A stretch of 64,000 nucleotides of DNA. Origin: Prototheca cutis. Taxonomy: Eukaryota > Chlorophyta > Trebouxiophyceae > Chlorellales > Chlorellaceae. The position numbers and the translations under genes are program-made. The notes under the pieces are model-generated. The model saw nothing but the letters and a program-made list of their open reading frames with translations. It was not told the DNA's origin and did not search any database. The DNA is taken from contig BCIH01000009.1 of assembly GCA_002897115.2 (NCBI GenBank), positions 10,019-74,018 on the forward strand. Reading direction: 5' to 3'. This document shows positions 14,106 to 25,749 of this stretch, one piece after another (the stretch's first letter is position 1; the number at the start of each line of letters is the position of its first letter).

Positions 14106-15118
14106 ATGGAGCGAGAACTCATGAGCGCAGAGAGCGCCGTGAACGATGATGGGCCTGCTTGCTGGATTTGCCATGAGCCTGACCTCCCATGCAAGCCCCT
14201 CATCCGGCCCTGCCGATGCATGCCCGCGCACCAAGCCTGTCTGGCCCGCTGGCAGCTCCAATCAGCCGGAAGGACTGAGGAAAAGGCGCGCATGAGCGGG
14301 TTGGCGCCGGGGAGCGCAGGTTCTGCTTGCTGCCAATTCGGGGACAGCGGATCCCATGTCGGATCCGAGATCTTGCATGAACCCCCCCGCCTCTCGCGCC
14401 GGCGCTCCCGCCCCTTCACATCCGTCTATCCGACTCCCGATGCAGGTGTGTCGCTTCTGCCGAGCTGAACTCCCGGACTGGAGAGTGTGCTGGGACGACC
14501 TGCCCAAGGCCGACCCGGTCATGACGGTGGCGCACGAGGGCAAGACGTACCAGGTGGTAGTCCAGGCGGGACCCGAGGGCAAGGCCGCATTCGAGCGTAC
14601 CATCCGGGACATCTTTGGGTTGTCGGACAGTGACACCGTTTCCCTAACATTTGGATGCTCCCTCCCTCCCTGCGGGGCCAACCCCGCAGCGCCAGGTTCG
14701 GTGGCGGTGGCGGACTTGTGGTGGTTTAACAACAGGTGCATGAATTGGTCTTGCCGTGCCGCCAGGGCGTCAGTTGACGCTTCCGCCAAAAAGTACCCCG
14801 GCATCTCATGGTCCCCACTTCACCCACCCTGCATCAGGCATCCCTAACGACGTGACTCTGAATGGGTGGGAATCTTTCGACGCCGCCGTGTTTTGCGCCT
14901 CCCTCTCGGCCGGCCAGCGGCGGCAGCGACGCCTGGCCGCGGCGGCGGCAGCTGCAGCTCTCCCCGGCGCCGCTCAGGCCCCAGCATCCACCGAAGCGGG
15001 CCGGCCGACGGGCGCGCCTCAGAGCGCCGCCGACACAACCCCCATGCCCAACAGGAAACCCCCCATGGACTCCATCCGACGAGCCCTGGGCCGCGCCTGT
15101 GATGCCATCATCGGATAG
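14106..15118 (+). CDS. RING-CH (RINGv) zinc-finger protein, probable E3 ligase; join(14106..14285,14446..14695,14838..15118)
   Basis: A 236-residue protein with a C4HC3 RING-CH finger as in MARCH-type E3 ubiquitin ligases: CWIC (19-22), PCRC (34-37), H41 and C44 in HQACLARW, and CRFC (62-65). The finger is interrupted by an intron. Joining EEK to VCRFCRAELPDW needs a donor of the form AAG|GCGCGC, so this is a GC-AG intron (14286-14445); no GT donor keeps the frame and finger spacing. After the finger comes a conserved-looking block (KTYQVVVQAGPEGKAAFERTIRDIFGL), then an Ala-rich basic tail. No transmembrane segment is obvious, unlike many MARCH proteins. The second intron's donor (CCAG|GTTCGG) was chosen by phase and is less certain. 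Confidence 0.8.
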
Positions 15119-15597
15119 TTCCCACAGGCCCCAAACTGGCTGAGAGAAGAATAAAACAGCAGCGTCCATAATGATGCAGAGTTGTATTCCCTGCTTGCAG
15201 CGTCCTCGATGTTCCCAGGGGCCTGGGACATCGCTTTCTACGCCCTGCTCGGAGTGCAGAGCACCACGGGGCCTGCCGAAGCAGCGCTGCCAAGTGTGTG
15301 CGCTCGCTCCAGAGTGCTCTGGTCTAACATAAAGGGAGTTTCGCAAATGATCCCGGGCCCCAAGAAGACGTCTCACCTCCTGCACCCCGTACCGCACCCT
15401 GGAACCAATTTTTTTTGTGTCTGTTTTTTTGTTTCATGATGGTCATTGCTCTAACGGTCCAGCAGGTTCGCCGGCTTCTTTTTCCCCTTTCCTATTGATA
15501 CTGTAACCGTGCCAAGCACAGCTGAAGGGGGGGGGCAGAGAGGACAAAAGCACACACACTGGAACGTGTGTGTGCACCCAACCACACACGGCTCCAA
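15119..15597. other. Convergent 3' region, RING-CH and NOSIP
   Basis: No gene seen. It contains T-rich and G-rich runs and probably both 3' UTRs; a plus-strand TGTAA is near 15502. Confidence 0.45.
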
Positions 15598-16980
15598 TCA
15601 GTTGTTGAAGCGGAGACCAAACTTTGAGCTTGCCGAGGCGGCCTGGCCCCTGCGATCGGCCAGACCAGACCCCGGTCCGAGGTGGAAGAATTTCTTGGCC
15701 TGGGCCTGGGCGTCGTGACTGGCAAAACCTGTGCCACCTCGCTGGAGGAGAATCCCGTCGTCAGGCCCCAGCGGCACGCCCCGCCACGCGCCATCGGCCA
15801 GCAGGCACGTGCGCCACGTTGTTTCGGCCACGACGTCGCCCGTGGGCTTGACCAAGACGAGGCGGGTGGCATTTGTCAGTGGGTCACGGGTCACAGGGTC
15901 CATGAACGTGTCGGCACCGCCGCCCGGCACGGGAGTCAGCTTGACTGGCACCAAGTCTTTGAGCCGGAGCGGTTTGCCTGACGCCGGGCACCGCGTGACG
16001 TCATCGGGTCTGGTCAGGCTTGCCTCGGCTTCGGGCGTCTTGGAAGGCAGCCAGAACGCCTTCATCTCCGCCATGCGCTCACGGCTGGCAGCAATGTTGA
16101 CCGCGCCCCCGGCCACGCGCTTGTCCGCGAGCAGCGCCTCTGCTTCCGCGGAAATGGCCGCCCGCAGCTCTGCCGCCGCCGCCCGGCTTGCACCCGCGTG
16201 ATTCTGACGGTCAAAAGCCAGCACTGCTGCATCAGCCTCGATCGATGCACGCTCCTCAGCCTGCATGTATTTGCTTGGAAGGGGCATGTGTGCAGCCCCC
16301 AACACAGAATGCCAGCGCATCGACTGCATGCCGTGCCAGCCAAACATAGCACACACACTACACCATGGACCGCACCTTGTGCCGGCGTTCTTCTTCCTGC
16401 GCCTTCCAGGCAGCGAGCTTGCGCTTGTTGGCCTTCTTTTGGGCCAGCAGGTTTTCCAGGATGGCCTCCCGACTGAACAGGAAGCCGTCTGGCGTCGCCA
16501 CGGGATCCTGCCATCGTGGAAACAGGGGTTACAGCCTGTCCTGAGACATCGCGCAAGCGCATGCAAGAGGGCAGGATGAATGCGATGCACACAGGAAACC
16601 AGGCGCATCATGCAGCAGCACCGGCCCAATGGGGACACTCGCTGGCCGCTCACACCGGGCACGGTGCGCCCAGTCCCCCAACCCCAGCGCTCACCACGGC
16701 CGGACGCAGTGTCAGCCTGCAGTCGTAAAAGTTACCCATGGACTCCTGCAGCATCGAATCGCACGACGGGATGATGCGTGAGCATCTGACAGCAACAAGG
16801 TGTCCTCTCAGGCACTCAGAGGCGAGTGGGTCCTCAAAGCGTCCCGGCACCACTCCTCCCGTCCCTCATGCTTGCCTTGCCAAGTCGCTCAGACACTGTC
16901 CCAAATCCTAGAGCTTTGCGCTCATGGTACGTGAGGTTCTCACTCCCCATGACGCCCGCATTCTTGCTATGTTTCCCCAT
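15598..16980 (-). CDS. NOSIP: NOSIP-type U-box E3 ubiquitin ligase; complement(join(15598..16260,16376..16507,16695..16745,16876..16980))
   Basis: A 316-residue homologue of nitric-oxide-synthase-interacting protein, a nuclear U-box/RING-like E3 present in plants and animals. The N-terminus GKHSKNAG and LTYHERKALGFGT match the family opening. The first half of a split U-box reads CRLTLRPAVDPVATPDGFLFSREAIL, followed by a Lys/Glu-rich coil. A second U-box part is at VTRCPASGKPLRLKDLVPV and MDPVTRDPLTNATRLVLVKPTG. Intron 1 (16746-16875) begins with GCAAGC after GGCAAG, a GC-AG intron; it joins LGK to ESMGNFYDC in phase. The start at 16980 is the first Met and matches the family start. It is transcribed divergently from the small gene at 17448. 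Confidence 0.93.
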
Positions 16981-17447
16981 GGCGAACGGGTCCTCGACGT
17001 GGCCAACGCGCAGGGCGCAAGCAAGGGCTACTCTGTTGCACGATACAAAGGAGATGAATGTATCGTTTATGGACGATCAGGGCTTATAGGAGCGAGCCCT
17101 GCATGTGCGTGGCGAATGCGGACTGCATGTCTGTGGTTTATTCTGCTCTGCCGCTGCCACCCTGGCAAGCCTCGACAATGTTGAATTCGGAATCGGCGAC
17201 CTGATACGCCATTCCACGCTGAAACAGCACCAACCGTCCGCGTCCATGTGTGTATCTCAGGATCTTTGATATTGATCATAGCAATCAGCACGACGGATTG
17301 ATCGGCATGTCGGCATTCAGGCTCAGCATTGTCCTCAGGTTGGTGGAGCGCCTCGGCTCTGCTCATCCGCCTGCGGCACTCGGACTCCTTGAACAGCGTC
17401 CTATAACACATTACCGCACACATGCTCACTCTACCGTGCACAGGGCC
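16981..17447. promoter_or_regulatory. Divergent promoter region of NOSIP and the 17448 gene
   Basis: 467 bases with no coding evidence. An acceptor-like CACAG lies just before the ATG at 17448, so a 5' UTR intron or an upstream exon is possible. Confidence 0.4.
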
Positions 17448-17780
17448 ATGGCGGCGGGGGCGTTGGCGCTGGGCTCCAAGTCTGCTGCCATTGCCAAGGG
17501 CGCGGGTGGCATGAAGACCCTGCTGGGCATGACCGCTGCAGGTGAGCCTGGGTCACTGTTGGAAGTGACATATGGCATGGGCAGACTGAAGGCGTGTGTC
17601 TTGTGCCTTCTCGTCCTGGAAACGTGATTGGAACCTGAGTGTAAGCCCACCCGGCCAACGCCAGGTGGTGCCATCGCCGCCGCCTCCACGTCGACCGTCA
17701 CGACCGCCCCTGCGGCAGTCACAGAGGCGAGGATTCCCAGCATGGCGCCGCCGCCGCCAGCGGCGGCGGCAAAGATCTGA
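17448..17780 (+). CDS. Small Ala/Gly-rich protein of unknown function; join(17448..17541,17665..17780)
   Basis: A 69-residue protein from two exons that join in phase (GCA G|GT GGT). Lys, Ser, Gly and Ala predominate in the first half (LALGSKSAAIAKGAGGMKTL), followed by a hydrophobic Ala/Ile/Thr stretch and a Pro-rich end (MAPPPPAAAAKI). The start ATG is in a good context (GCCATGGCGG). The hydrophobic middle could be a single membrane span, and the basic N-terminus could target an organelle (inference). I do not recognise a family. An in-frame upstream extension without a Met cannot be excluded if an earlier exon exists. Confidence 0.55.
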
Positions 17781-18897
17781 TGTTATTTGGATTACCTGCG
17801 GCGCACAATTGTGTTTAGAGTCGGAAGCTGTGAGGCGTGTGTTCGCTGCTGTCCCCAGATCTGTGTACTCTACATTAACAGCAGAAAATGATGAAACCTT
17901 CTCGAGAATCGTCCACTCCCACCTGCACAGCAAGGGCATGTTTTTCAAACAAAATGCCTGTTGGACTGCATTCCCTGGCCACGTCGATCAGAGAATGGGT
18001 TGGGTTCCTTCTGATAGCAGGGCAGGTCGTGCAGGGAGCAGACGCCCGAGGTGGTGTGCCATCAGCTGGTGTTGCACCAACAAGGAGTGCCGGCCCTCAA
18101 ACAGCGAGCATCGTCTCTGGACCAGAGACTTGATGGTGTGTCTGAACATGAGGCACATTGTGCAGACTCTGCGGAAGACCGGCCAGCGGCCTCAGCGCTT
18201 CCAGCGCCGCAGTGCTGATGAACATCCATCCATCCATCCTGGGGGGTTATAGCCTTCCCAACTGGGGGTGGGAACCCCCAGGGCTCCTTCCCTCCCCCGG
18301 GAAGTGAAAGGAGGTGGTCCATCATTGAGGTGGTCCACTTTCCTATTGCCATGCAGAGTGTGGAAATTTTTCGGCCATCAGTGATGCCCAGCAACCCCCG
18401 GGGTGATGTGACGCTGGTGCTGGCTGAGCTGGTGGCATTATTTTTGCCCTGCACGGTACATCTGATTCCCGTTTGCCTCCAGAAGTATTGGGAATGAAGT
18501 AGGGGTCTGAAAATTATTCTTTGATGTTGATGTCACAACACTGCGCGGGACATTTCCGTCACAGCGTGCTTCCTGATTCGAAAAAAACTGAGACCAGATC
18601 GCCATCCTTGCGATCTTGACCACGCTCGCCGCGCCCAAAGCGCGGTCGAACTCAGCAAGCGATCTGGGGTGAAAATGCGTCACTTCAACTGTATGCTGTA
18701 TGACCCGAAAGCATCAGAGCGAGTTGGCGTGAGCTTTAAGGCGTGGATGAGGGCGGCATTGCAGTGAGCCTGAACGCCCTCCCGCGAGCCTCGTCTCCCG
18801 ACCACAACGCACGACATGGCCCGCCCGCACTCCCAGCCGGCCACCTGATTCGGGAGGATAACCTTGCATCTGGGCCGGCTCCTCCGGAGCAGCAGGC
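17781..18897. other. Intergenic stretch, no gene seen
   Basis: About 1.1 kb before VPS45. Open frames exist on both strands (for example 81 codons on minus at 18438-18683) but show no conserved features. Confidence 0.45.
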
Positions 18898-21015
18898 ATG
18901 GCGGGCGGGATGGATCTCATGGCGATTGCCCAGTCCTATGTGGACCGCATGGTGGAGGTGCCCGGCATGAAGGCCCTGCTTCTGGACGCAGAGACCACGG
19001 TGTCCCTCAGCGGCATCGCTACCCAGACTTACATCCAGAATCACGAGGTGTATCTGGTGGAAAAACTCGAGGCCAACAAAACCGACAAGCTGCCCCACCT
19101 CAAGGCAGGTCGCCCGGTAGCAGTCCGGTGGCACAACCCCCCACCGCACACTGGGGATGTGGTTTGCAGACTGTGCACCATGCCACACTGATTGCTCACT
19201 CACCGGCATCATCGTACAATGCAGGCTATTTGCTACCTGCGCCCGACAAGAGAAAATGTGGCCCGGCTCCGGCGGGAGCTCAAGGATCCTCGGTTTGGGG
19301 CGTACCACATCTTCTTCACCAATCGCGCCGAGGACCTGCGGCTGCAGGACCTGGCGGAGGCGGATGTGCACGAGGTGGTGCACGGCGTGCAAGAGTGTTT
19401 CTGCGACTTTATTGTTCTGGACGGGGACCATCTCGACGTGCCGGTCCCGCGGCCGCACGTGCTGCTGCAGCCCGCAGAATGGGAGTACGGCGCGGCGATG
19501 GACGCGGTGCAGCGTGGCACCGAGGGCCTGGCATCGCTGGCCCTGGCGCTGCGGCGGCGGTTCACCATCCGGTGCGCGGCCGGGAGCGAGGCCGGCGCGC
19601 GGCTGGGTGCGGGGCTGCAGCACCTGGCGGGGGCCGAGGAACGGGAGCTGTTTGACTTTGGCCTGCGTGGTGGCGGGGGCAACCCTGTGCTCCTGCTCAT
19701 GGATCGAAGCGATGATCCTGTGACGCCGCTGCTGACGCAGTGGACGTATCGAGCCATGGTCCACGAACTGCTCGGGATTGACGACGGCTGCGTCGACCTT
19801 GCGGGGGCCGCGGCTGCCACGGGAGGTTCCAATTCCCTCGTACGCCCCGAGTACGCCACTGCGGTGGTAACCCCCGCGGCAGACGAGTTTTTCGAGGCCA
19901 ATGCGGGACGCAATTACGGCGAGGTGGGAATGGCCGTCAAGGGACTCGTAGACGAGCTCGCGGGCGCACAGCGGGCCAGCGGAGAGCTTGGGTCCATCGA
20001 GGCCATGTCGGCGTTTGTGGAGGGCCTGGGCGGGCTGGGCGCCAGCCAGGGCACGGCCTACAAGCACGTCACGATCATGGGCGAACTGGGTGCTGCCGTA
20101 GAAGGGCGAGGGTTGATGGCGCTGTCCAGTCTGGAACAGGACATCGTGTGCGGACCATCTGCGTTGAGCGCCCATGCCGAGGCCGTCGGTCGGACGGTCG
20201 GCGACCCGGCGCATTCGCCGGCCGACTGGCTCCGCCTTGCGGCGCTCTTTGCGCTGCGGTACGAACGCGACGGCGCAGCCCAGATCGCGGGGATTGTGAC
20301 GAAACTCCGAGCTGCGGGTATCCCAGAGGCCAAGACAGCTGTCCTGAAGACGCTGCTGGAGCGCTGCGGCACTTCGAGCCGGGTGGGGGACCTGTTCCAG
20401 GACCGAACCCTCACTTCGCGCTTTGCCGTACTCGCAAAGCAACACATCAAGGTGGACTGGAATTGTTTTGTCGATTTGTTTGGGTTCTCCAGTTCGCGGG
20501 GTGAAGGGGGGAGGTCGGTGGGGAGTGGGCTTGGGTTGGGGCCTGGCACCGTGATGAGTCATGGGCGGGGTGCCAGGCGGACTGCGCTGTGCCATGATTA
20601 CGTCATTCTCAGCGGTTACCAATCCAGCACCCCACGTCACTCCTTCATGCAGGGTGTCGAAAATGTGTACACGCAGCACACGCCGCTGCTGACGCACGTG
20701 CTGGAGCGCCTGGCCAAGGGCAGACTGCCGGAGAGCGAGTACCCCTTTGTCGACCGGGCAGCGGCTGGTAGTGGTGGCAGCGGGGTGCCGCCCCCACGAC
20801 TCATCGTCGTCTTTATCCTGGGCGGCAGCACGTACGAAGAAGCGGCAGCCGTGGCAGCAATGAATGCGGCCGCCGCCCGCGGCGAGGGGCCACTGCCCCC
20901 GGGGACCCGAGTCCTGCTCGGGGGCACAGGCGTTCTCAACAGCACTGCCTTTCTGAACAGTCTGGCTGCTGTCACAGAAGCCAAGCCGGTTACAGGGGGG
21001 CGCGGACTGCGATGA
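18898..21015 (+). CDS. VPS45: VPS45-like Sec1/Munc18 protein; join(18898..19104,19225..20451,20653..21015)
   Basis: A 598-residue SM-family protein closest to VPS45, which binds Tlg2/SYP4-type syntaxins and guides SNARE assembly at the trans-Golgi and early endosome. Blocks that match human VPS45 are VDRMVEVPGMKALLLDAETT, QNHEVYLVEKL, HLKAICYLRPTRENV, DRSDDPVTPLLTQWTY, MVHELLGI, KHVTIMGEL, GVENVYTQHTPLL and FILGGSTYEEA with VLLGGTGVLNS. Intron 1 (19105-19224) starts GCAGGT after CTCAAG, so it is a GC-AG intron; the junction HLK|AIC is identical to the human sequence. Intron 2 (20452-20652) is 201 bp and has no in-frame stop, so an unspliced mRNA would stay open; splicing gives HIK|GVENVY as in the family. 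Confidence 0.95.
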
Positions 21016-21825
21016 GCGACCCTTGCTGTCTCCGGTCATTGTTTTATGGGATTCCGAGCAGGCAAGCAGGCTGCGGAGACCGTCGAGTCGCGCCGGCCCT
21101 GCTGGCTGCCTGTCAGTTGGACACCAACGTGAGCTTTTTATTGAAAACAAGAAACCCACCCCCATGAGTCAGGCACTCTTTAGTTGGTCTCTTCCACTCC
21201 AGGCAGTTGTCGTGGCAGGTGCGGAAGCCTTGCGGCAACGACAGAGGACATGGACAGTGAACACAGACGCAGCTCCAGAGAATAACCACGACACTCCACC
21301 ACACAACAGGCAGGCGCAACAATGCAAAGAATTGTTGCAGTTTTATCCAACGAAATGGCGTAATACACACTGGTGCATCAAACATGGTTCTGTCTGAAGT
21401 GGCTGTGTGCCTCCTCCCAGAAGCCCTTTGGGACTGGCTTCACGCCTGGAACTAGCGACGCAGGTGCCGCGCATGAGGTGAGCCGGAACAGCTCACCAGT
21501 CACCAGTCACCAGTCACCCCCCTGATCGCTTGTGTGGAACGAGTACGTCCCTCTGCCCAGCGTGTAAGGGCAACCAGTACATTCAGCCATGACCAGTGGT
21601 TATTAAGGACAAGCAGTAGAGAATCAGTTTTGTTGTGCGCAAGCAGGACCCGCTTTGACTTTGCCCCGACAGGGGTTGCCGTGCCGGGACGCTGCCGGCC
21701 GCCCCTCTTCTGCACCCGACCTAGCCAAAGACGGGCCGCTTAGTCTGCTCAGTGGAGCATAATTTTGAAAGCTTGATGCTTGGAATTTGAGGCAGGATTT
21801 TGGTGAGCAGGGTGGCGAGGCCGGC
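21016..21825. other. Intergenic stretch between VPS45 and the carrier gene
   Basis: 810 bases with no supported gene; VPS45 3' UTR and carrier promoter. It contains a short tandem of CACCAGT (about 21497-21515). Confidence 0.45.
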
Positions 21826-22406
21826 ATGGACGGCCCGAGCACCAGCGGCCGCAGCCCGTTCTGGGACTCCCTGCGCTCCACCCCCGTGGTCTTCAGGGTA
21901 GGTCGCCCCATCGCACAGGCTTGGAATGCCCTGGACGGGAAGTCCCTGTCTAAAGACTGTACAGTATGTCCTTTACCACAAGTTGCACGACGTGATTTCC
22001 CCTGTTTGCAGGAGCTTCTGGCCGGGGGTGTGGCTGGCATCACAGGCAAGACATCCGTTGCACCGCTGGAGCGATGCAAGATCCTGTTCCAGGTTGGCGC
22101 TAGGGCTGCGAGGTATTGGGCATGGTCCTATGCACAGGGTCAAGGTCTGCCTGTGGTGTGATGGATTGCAGAGGCGATCCTCCAGACAGATGACGGCAGC
22201 CCTCTCACTTCCCTCTGCAGACGGGCCGGATGACCCCTGGAAACCTGAGAGCCACACTGGCCACAATCTATCAAACCGAGGGCATGTCCGGCCTGTTTAG
22301 GTGAGGGTGTTGGACTGAATGCCGATTCTCGAGGTCTATGCAGTTGACTTTGCAGGTTTGGGGTATGGTACATGCATCCCAGCACAGCGCAACCCCCAGC
22401 CCGCCC

Positions 22407-22491
<85 letters not shown>

Positions 22492-23814
22492 CCGGCGACA
22501 GGGGCAATGGGGCGAGTGTGCTGCGCATCATTCCCTATTCTACTATTCATTTTACAATGTACGAGCAGTACCGGCGACTGTTGGTGGAGCATGTCGTTGG
22601 ACAAGAGCGGCCCGTGCACCCGGTGTGGGACCTGGCGGCTGGGTCGGCCGCTGGTGCCACCGCTGTGATCATAACCTACCCGCTGGACCTGGTTCGCACA
22701 CGTCTGGCCTTTACCAGCGAGATTGGCGGGGGGCCGCCGGTGCCAAAATATCTCGGCGCCGCCGAGCAGAGCCAGGAGGCGTTGGCGAAGTTGAGTCCAC
22801 AGGCTGGGGACTCGGTCCGCCGGCCGGCCGGCACAGCCATTGGCTCTACTCCCACAGTGGCCACGGCAGCAACGGCTGCGCCCGGGGTTCTAAGCCCTGC
22901 AAGCGGCAACAGGACCAGCCAAGGCGTAAACGGCTGGGGGCGGTCGGTGCTGGGCCCCCGGGGACTGGCAAGCTCCACAACATCCGCCGCAACAGAACAC
23001 GTGGCGGCGGCGGTCGATGGCACGCGGCGTAGCATTTTTGGCACCCTGGCAGGCACGCTGCGGCGAGAGGGCCTGCGGGGGGCGTACCACGGCGTGGGTG
23101 CCTCGATGTACGGCATCCTGCCGTATGCAGGGCTCAAATTTTATGTGTACCAGAGCCTGAAACAGTGGTACCACCACGGCAGTCGGGCCCGGGGAGCGGC
23201 GGCTGGGGTGGCTGGCCCGCCGGTTGCAACCGTGACGGCGGGTGCTGACCCCAGCCCCAACCACGGCGGGTCGCCGCGGCTGCCCGTACCGCTCATGCTT
23301 TCTTTCGGCGGAGTGGCCGGTCTTGTGGCGCAGACGATGACATACCCGTTTGACGTTGTGCGGAGGCGAATGCAGGTGGAGGCGCTGCAACTGGAAAGCA
23401 TGCACACGTCCATGGAGCGCGGGCTGACGCTGCGGTCCACGCCCCAAGCCCTCCTGCTCATCGCTCGGGCCCAGGGCTGGCGCGTGCTGTTCTCGGGGCT
23501 GTCCATAAACTACCTCAAGGTCCGTTGTGTGGGGTGTCTGATGTGGGGTGGAATTGCTTTCTTGCGAGTAGGATTTTTCTGCGTTTTGTTTGGGTACTGG
23601 GGTGGGTGTCCGTGGGCGCATGTCTGCCCGCCCACACCTGCGCTCGGCGCCATGCGCCCATGCTTGCATGTTGGCGGGTGCTAGGCAACCCAGTCGGCCG
23701 AGCCAATGGACACGCCCACAACCCCTGGAACACCAGGTGGTGCCATCCACGGCCATCGGGTTTACCATGTACGATTACATGAAGTCGCGGCTGGCACTGA
23801 CGAGCAACCTGTGA
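21826..23814 (+). CDS. Mitochondrial carrier, coenzyme A transporter type; join(21826..21897,22012..22092,22221..22300,22502..23519,23737..23814)
   Basis: A 442-residue SLC25 carrier with three repeats. Signature motifs PLERCK, PLDLVRTR and PFDVVRRR are present, each followed by a GL or GW/Y helix turn (GMSGLFRGN, GLRGAYHG, GWRVLFSGL). LRIIPYSTIHFTMYEQY and the order of blocks resemble the CoA/PAP carriers (SLC25A42, yeast Leu5, plant CoAc1/2); the substrate assignment is by this resemblance. A Gly/Ala/Ser-rich insert of about 80 residues sits between repeats 1 and 2, longer than usual. Five exons join in phase, and ELLAGGVAGITGKTSVAPLE starts exon 2. Intron 3 holds a CA microsatellite. Confidence 0.9.
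22410..22490. repeat. (CA)n microsatellite, about 40 units, in carrier intron 3
   Basis: An uninterrupted CA run ends about 10 bases before the acceptor GACAG at 22501, taking the place of the polypyrimidine tract. Confidence 0.95.
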
Positions 23815-24149
23815 GATCACCGGGCCGGTGGTTGAAGAATGTGAACTCATGTAGGCAGAGAAGAAGCGTGCAGACGTGGGAAGCAAGACGAGTGAGGGGT
23901 GCTGGGAGAGGCTTCTGCATGCACTGCAAGGAAAGGGCCGGTGAATGTGGTGGGCGGGCGCCAGCTGAAGAAGAAAAAAAAGGGCAAAATCTGGTGCCTG
24001 GGCGGAAGCAGCAGCACAGAGTTTCCAGGCCGGGTTTACGGAGTGAGCGATGCATGCAGGCGCTGTCTTTGAAAGGGGGTGCAACAGCCCGCAGCTCGGT
24101 GAAGAGCAGAGTGCGGCCAGGCCGCCGGCCGGGAAGTGCGGGAGCATGA
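23815..24149. other. Convergent 3' region, carrier and CaaX protein
   Basis: 335 bases, no gene seen. Confidence 0.45.
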
Positions 24150-24683
24150 TCACTGCACGCAGCAGCAGCAGCCACCGCCGTCGTCATCGTCGTGCCTGCT
24201 GGCACCGGCAGCGCTCGACTCGCAGTAAGGGCTGTCCTCGTGCCGCATGCCACGAAAGGGGGGCCTGCCGCCCGTCCAGGACCGCACACGGCCGTCGGCA
24301 GTCTGACCAACGGACCAGCTGGCCGTGCCAGCAGGGGTTGCGCTGGCCGCGGCCTTGACAAAGGGCGAGTCCTGGGCCTGGTTGGGCCTGGGCTCTAGGG
24401 GTTTCAGGGACACCCGGGCTATCTCTGCGCCGGGCTTGAGAATGTCAGACTTGGCCTTGACGCGCTTGGACCGGGTCTTGGCCTTGGGCGGGCGGACAGC
24501 CGGTTTGCCGGGGGAGGGGACGGCTGGGGGTGGGGCCGGAGGGCTCGGCGCCGGCTCGCGCGGCGATGGGCACGCGTCATCGGAAGCACCATGCTTGGGT
24601 GTTTGCGCACCGTTGGCTTGTGCATCGAGTTCCGCCTGGGCATGCGCCTCGCCATGCCGCTCATCGTCCCTTGTAGGGGACAT
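24150..24683 (-). CDS. Unknown Pro-rich protein with CaaX-like tail
   Basis: A single open frame of 177 codons, from ATG at 24683 (MSPTRDDERHGEAHAQAE). The N-terminal third is acidic and Gln/Ala-rich. Next come a Pro-rich linker (PAPSPPAPPPAVPSPGKPA) and a strongly basic segment (PPKAKTRSKRVKAKSDILKPG). After a Gly/Ser region the protein ends DDDDGGGCCCCVQ. A C-terminal CCVQ fits a CaaX prenylation box, and the extra cysteines before it could be palmitoylated, as in membrane-anchored GTPases or effectors (inference; no GTPase domain is present). I recognise no family. The coding call rests on length, the plausible start and the unusual tail; an upstream exon may exist. Confidence 0.5.
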   Translation of the reverse strand: MSPTRDDERHGEAHAQAELDAQANGAQTPKHGASDDACPSPREPAPSPPAPPPAVPSPGKPAVRPPKAKTRSKRVKAKSDILKPGAEIARVSLKPLEPRPNQAQDSPFVKAAASATPAGTASWSVGQTADGRVRSWTGGRPPFRGMRHEDSPYCESSAAGASRHDDDDGGGCCCCVQ

Positions 24684-25282
24684 GGCACGTCCCTCCCCTC
24701 ACCTCTCGCGCTGGCCCTGCGGGGTCCATGGATATGGACAGGATGAGACGACAGCTCGCCACCCAGCTCATGCAAGTGCGTTGGACAGGAGTCTTACCAC
24801 CGGACGTATTGGCTTGTGAAGGCACGGGGAGGGCTCGCGCTGGGGCAGGGACCAGGACGCCCCCCGGAGACTAGGCGGTGAATGTCGTCACTCGGATACA
24901 CGCTCCTTACTGCATATGCTTGCGTGCGCAGGGCTTTCCTTTGAAATGAGACGCATATGGCAGGCTGCACGGCCTGCGGCGTCTGCTGTGCACGACATTG
25001 TGTCCCCAAATCCGCTGAGGAACCCCCGCGGACGCTCCGTGACGGGGCGGGGATGGAGCTGCTGGGCCCAACCCTGGATGTCCCGGGTGTCCCTGAGGTC
25101 ACGCTTGCCCAGGAACCCCACTTGTGTAGCCTTTCGTTGAGTATGGTGTCTGCCATAACAACTAGGCAAAACAACGACAGACATAAACTGGCGCAGACAA
25201 TGTTGCATGAATACAGAGGAATACACCCGTGGAACGGAGGGGCTCAGGGCAGAGGGGGCCCGGGCGTGGCCAGCGCGGCGCC
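24684..25282. other. Spacer between two minus-strand genes
   Basis: 599 bases: cysteine synthase 3' UTR and promoter of the CaaX protein. No coding evidence. Confidence 0.45.
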
Positions 25283-25717
25283 TCACTCAAACGTCAGCTT
25301 CTCCGCCTCCTCGCGCAGGGCAGCAAACAGTGCAGTCGACAGGTAGCGCTCGCCGTAGCTGGGCACAATCACCACGATCGTCTTGCCCTTGTACTCGGGC
25401 CGCTTGGACACCTGTTGACGTCATGGTGGGTGGGTCAGTAAGTTTTGGGGCGCCAGGGAAAACATGGGCGCTTGGCAGATGAAAATCTTGATATTCCTCT
25501 GCGCACACGCACACACATGTGCATGGACACCACCAAGAAGGCAATAAAATCCCCCAATCCACATCCCACCTCGATGGCGGCCTTGACAGCGGCGCCTGAG
25601 GAGATGCCCACAAAGATCCCCTCCTCGATGGCCAGGCGACGGGCAAAGGCGATGGCATCGTCAGAGCCCACCTTCTCCACGCCATCCAGCAGCTCGGTGT
25701 CGAGATTCTTGGGCACA

Positions 25718-25749
<32 letters not shown>

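Noticed and set aside
18736..21165. 809-codon open frame on minus, antisense to VPS45
   Set aside because: The plus strand encodes clear VPS45. The minus frame has no family features and arises from the GC-rich codon pattern.
22372..22668. Frames encoding poly His-Thr through the CA repeat
   Set aside because: The repeat is inside an intron of the carrier gene; the frames are repeat artefacts.
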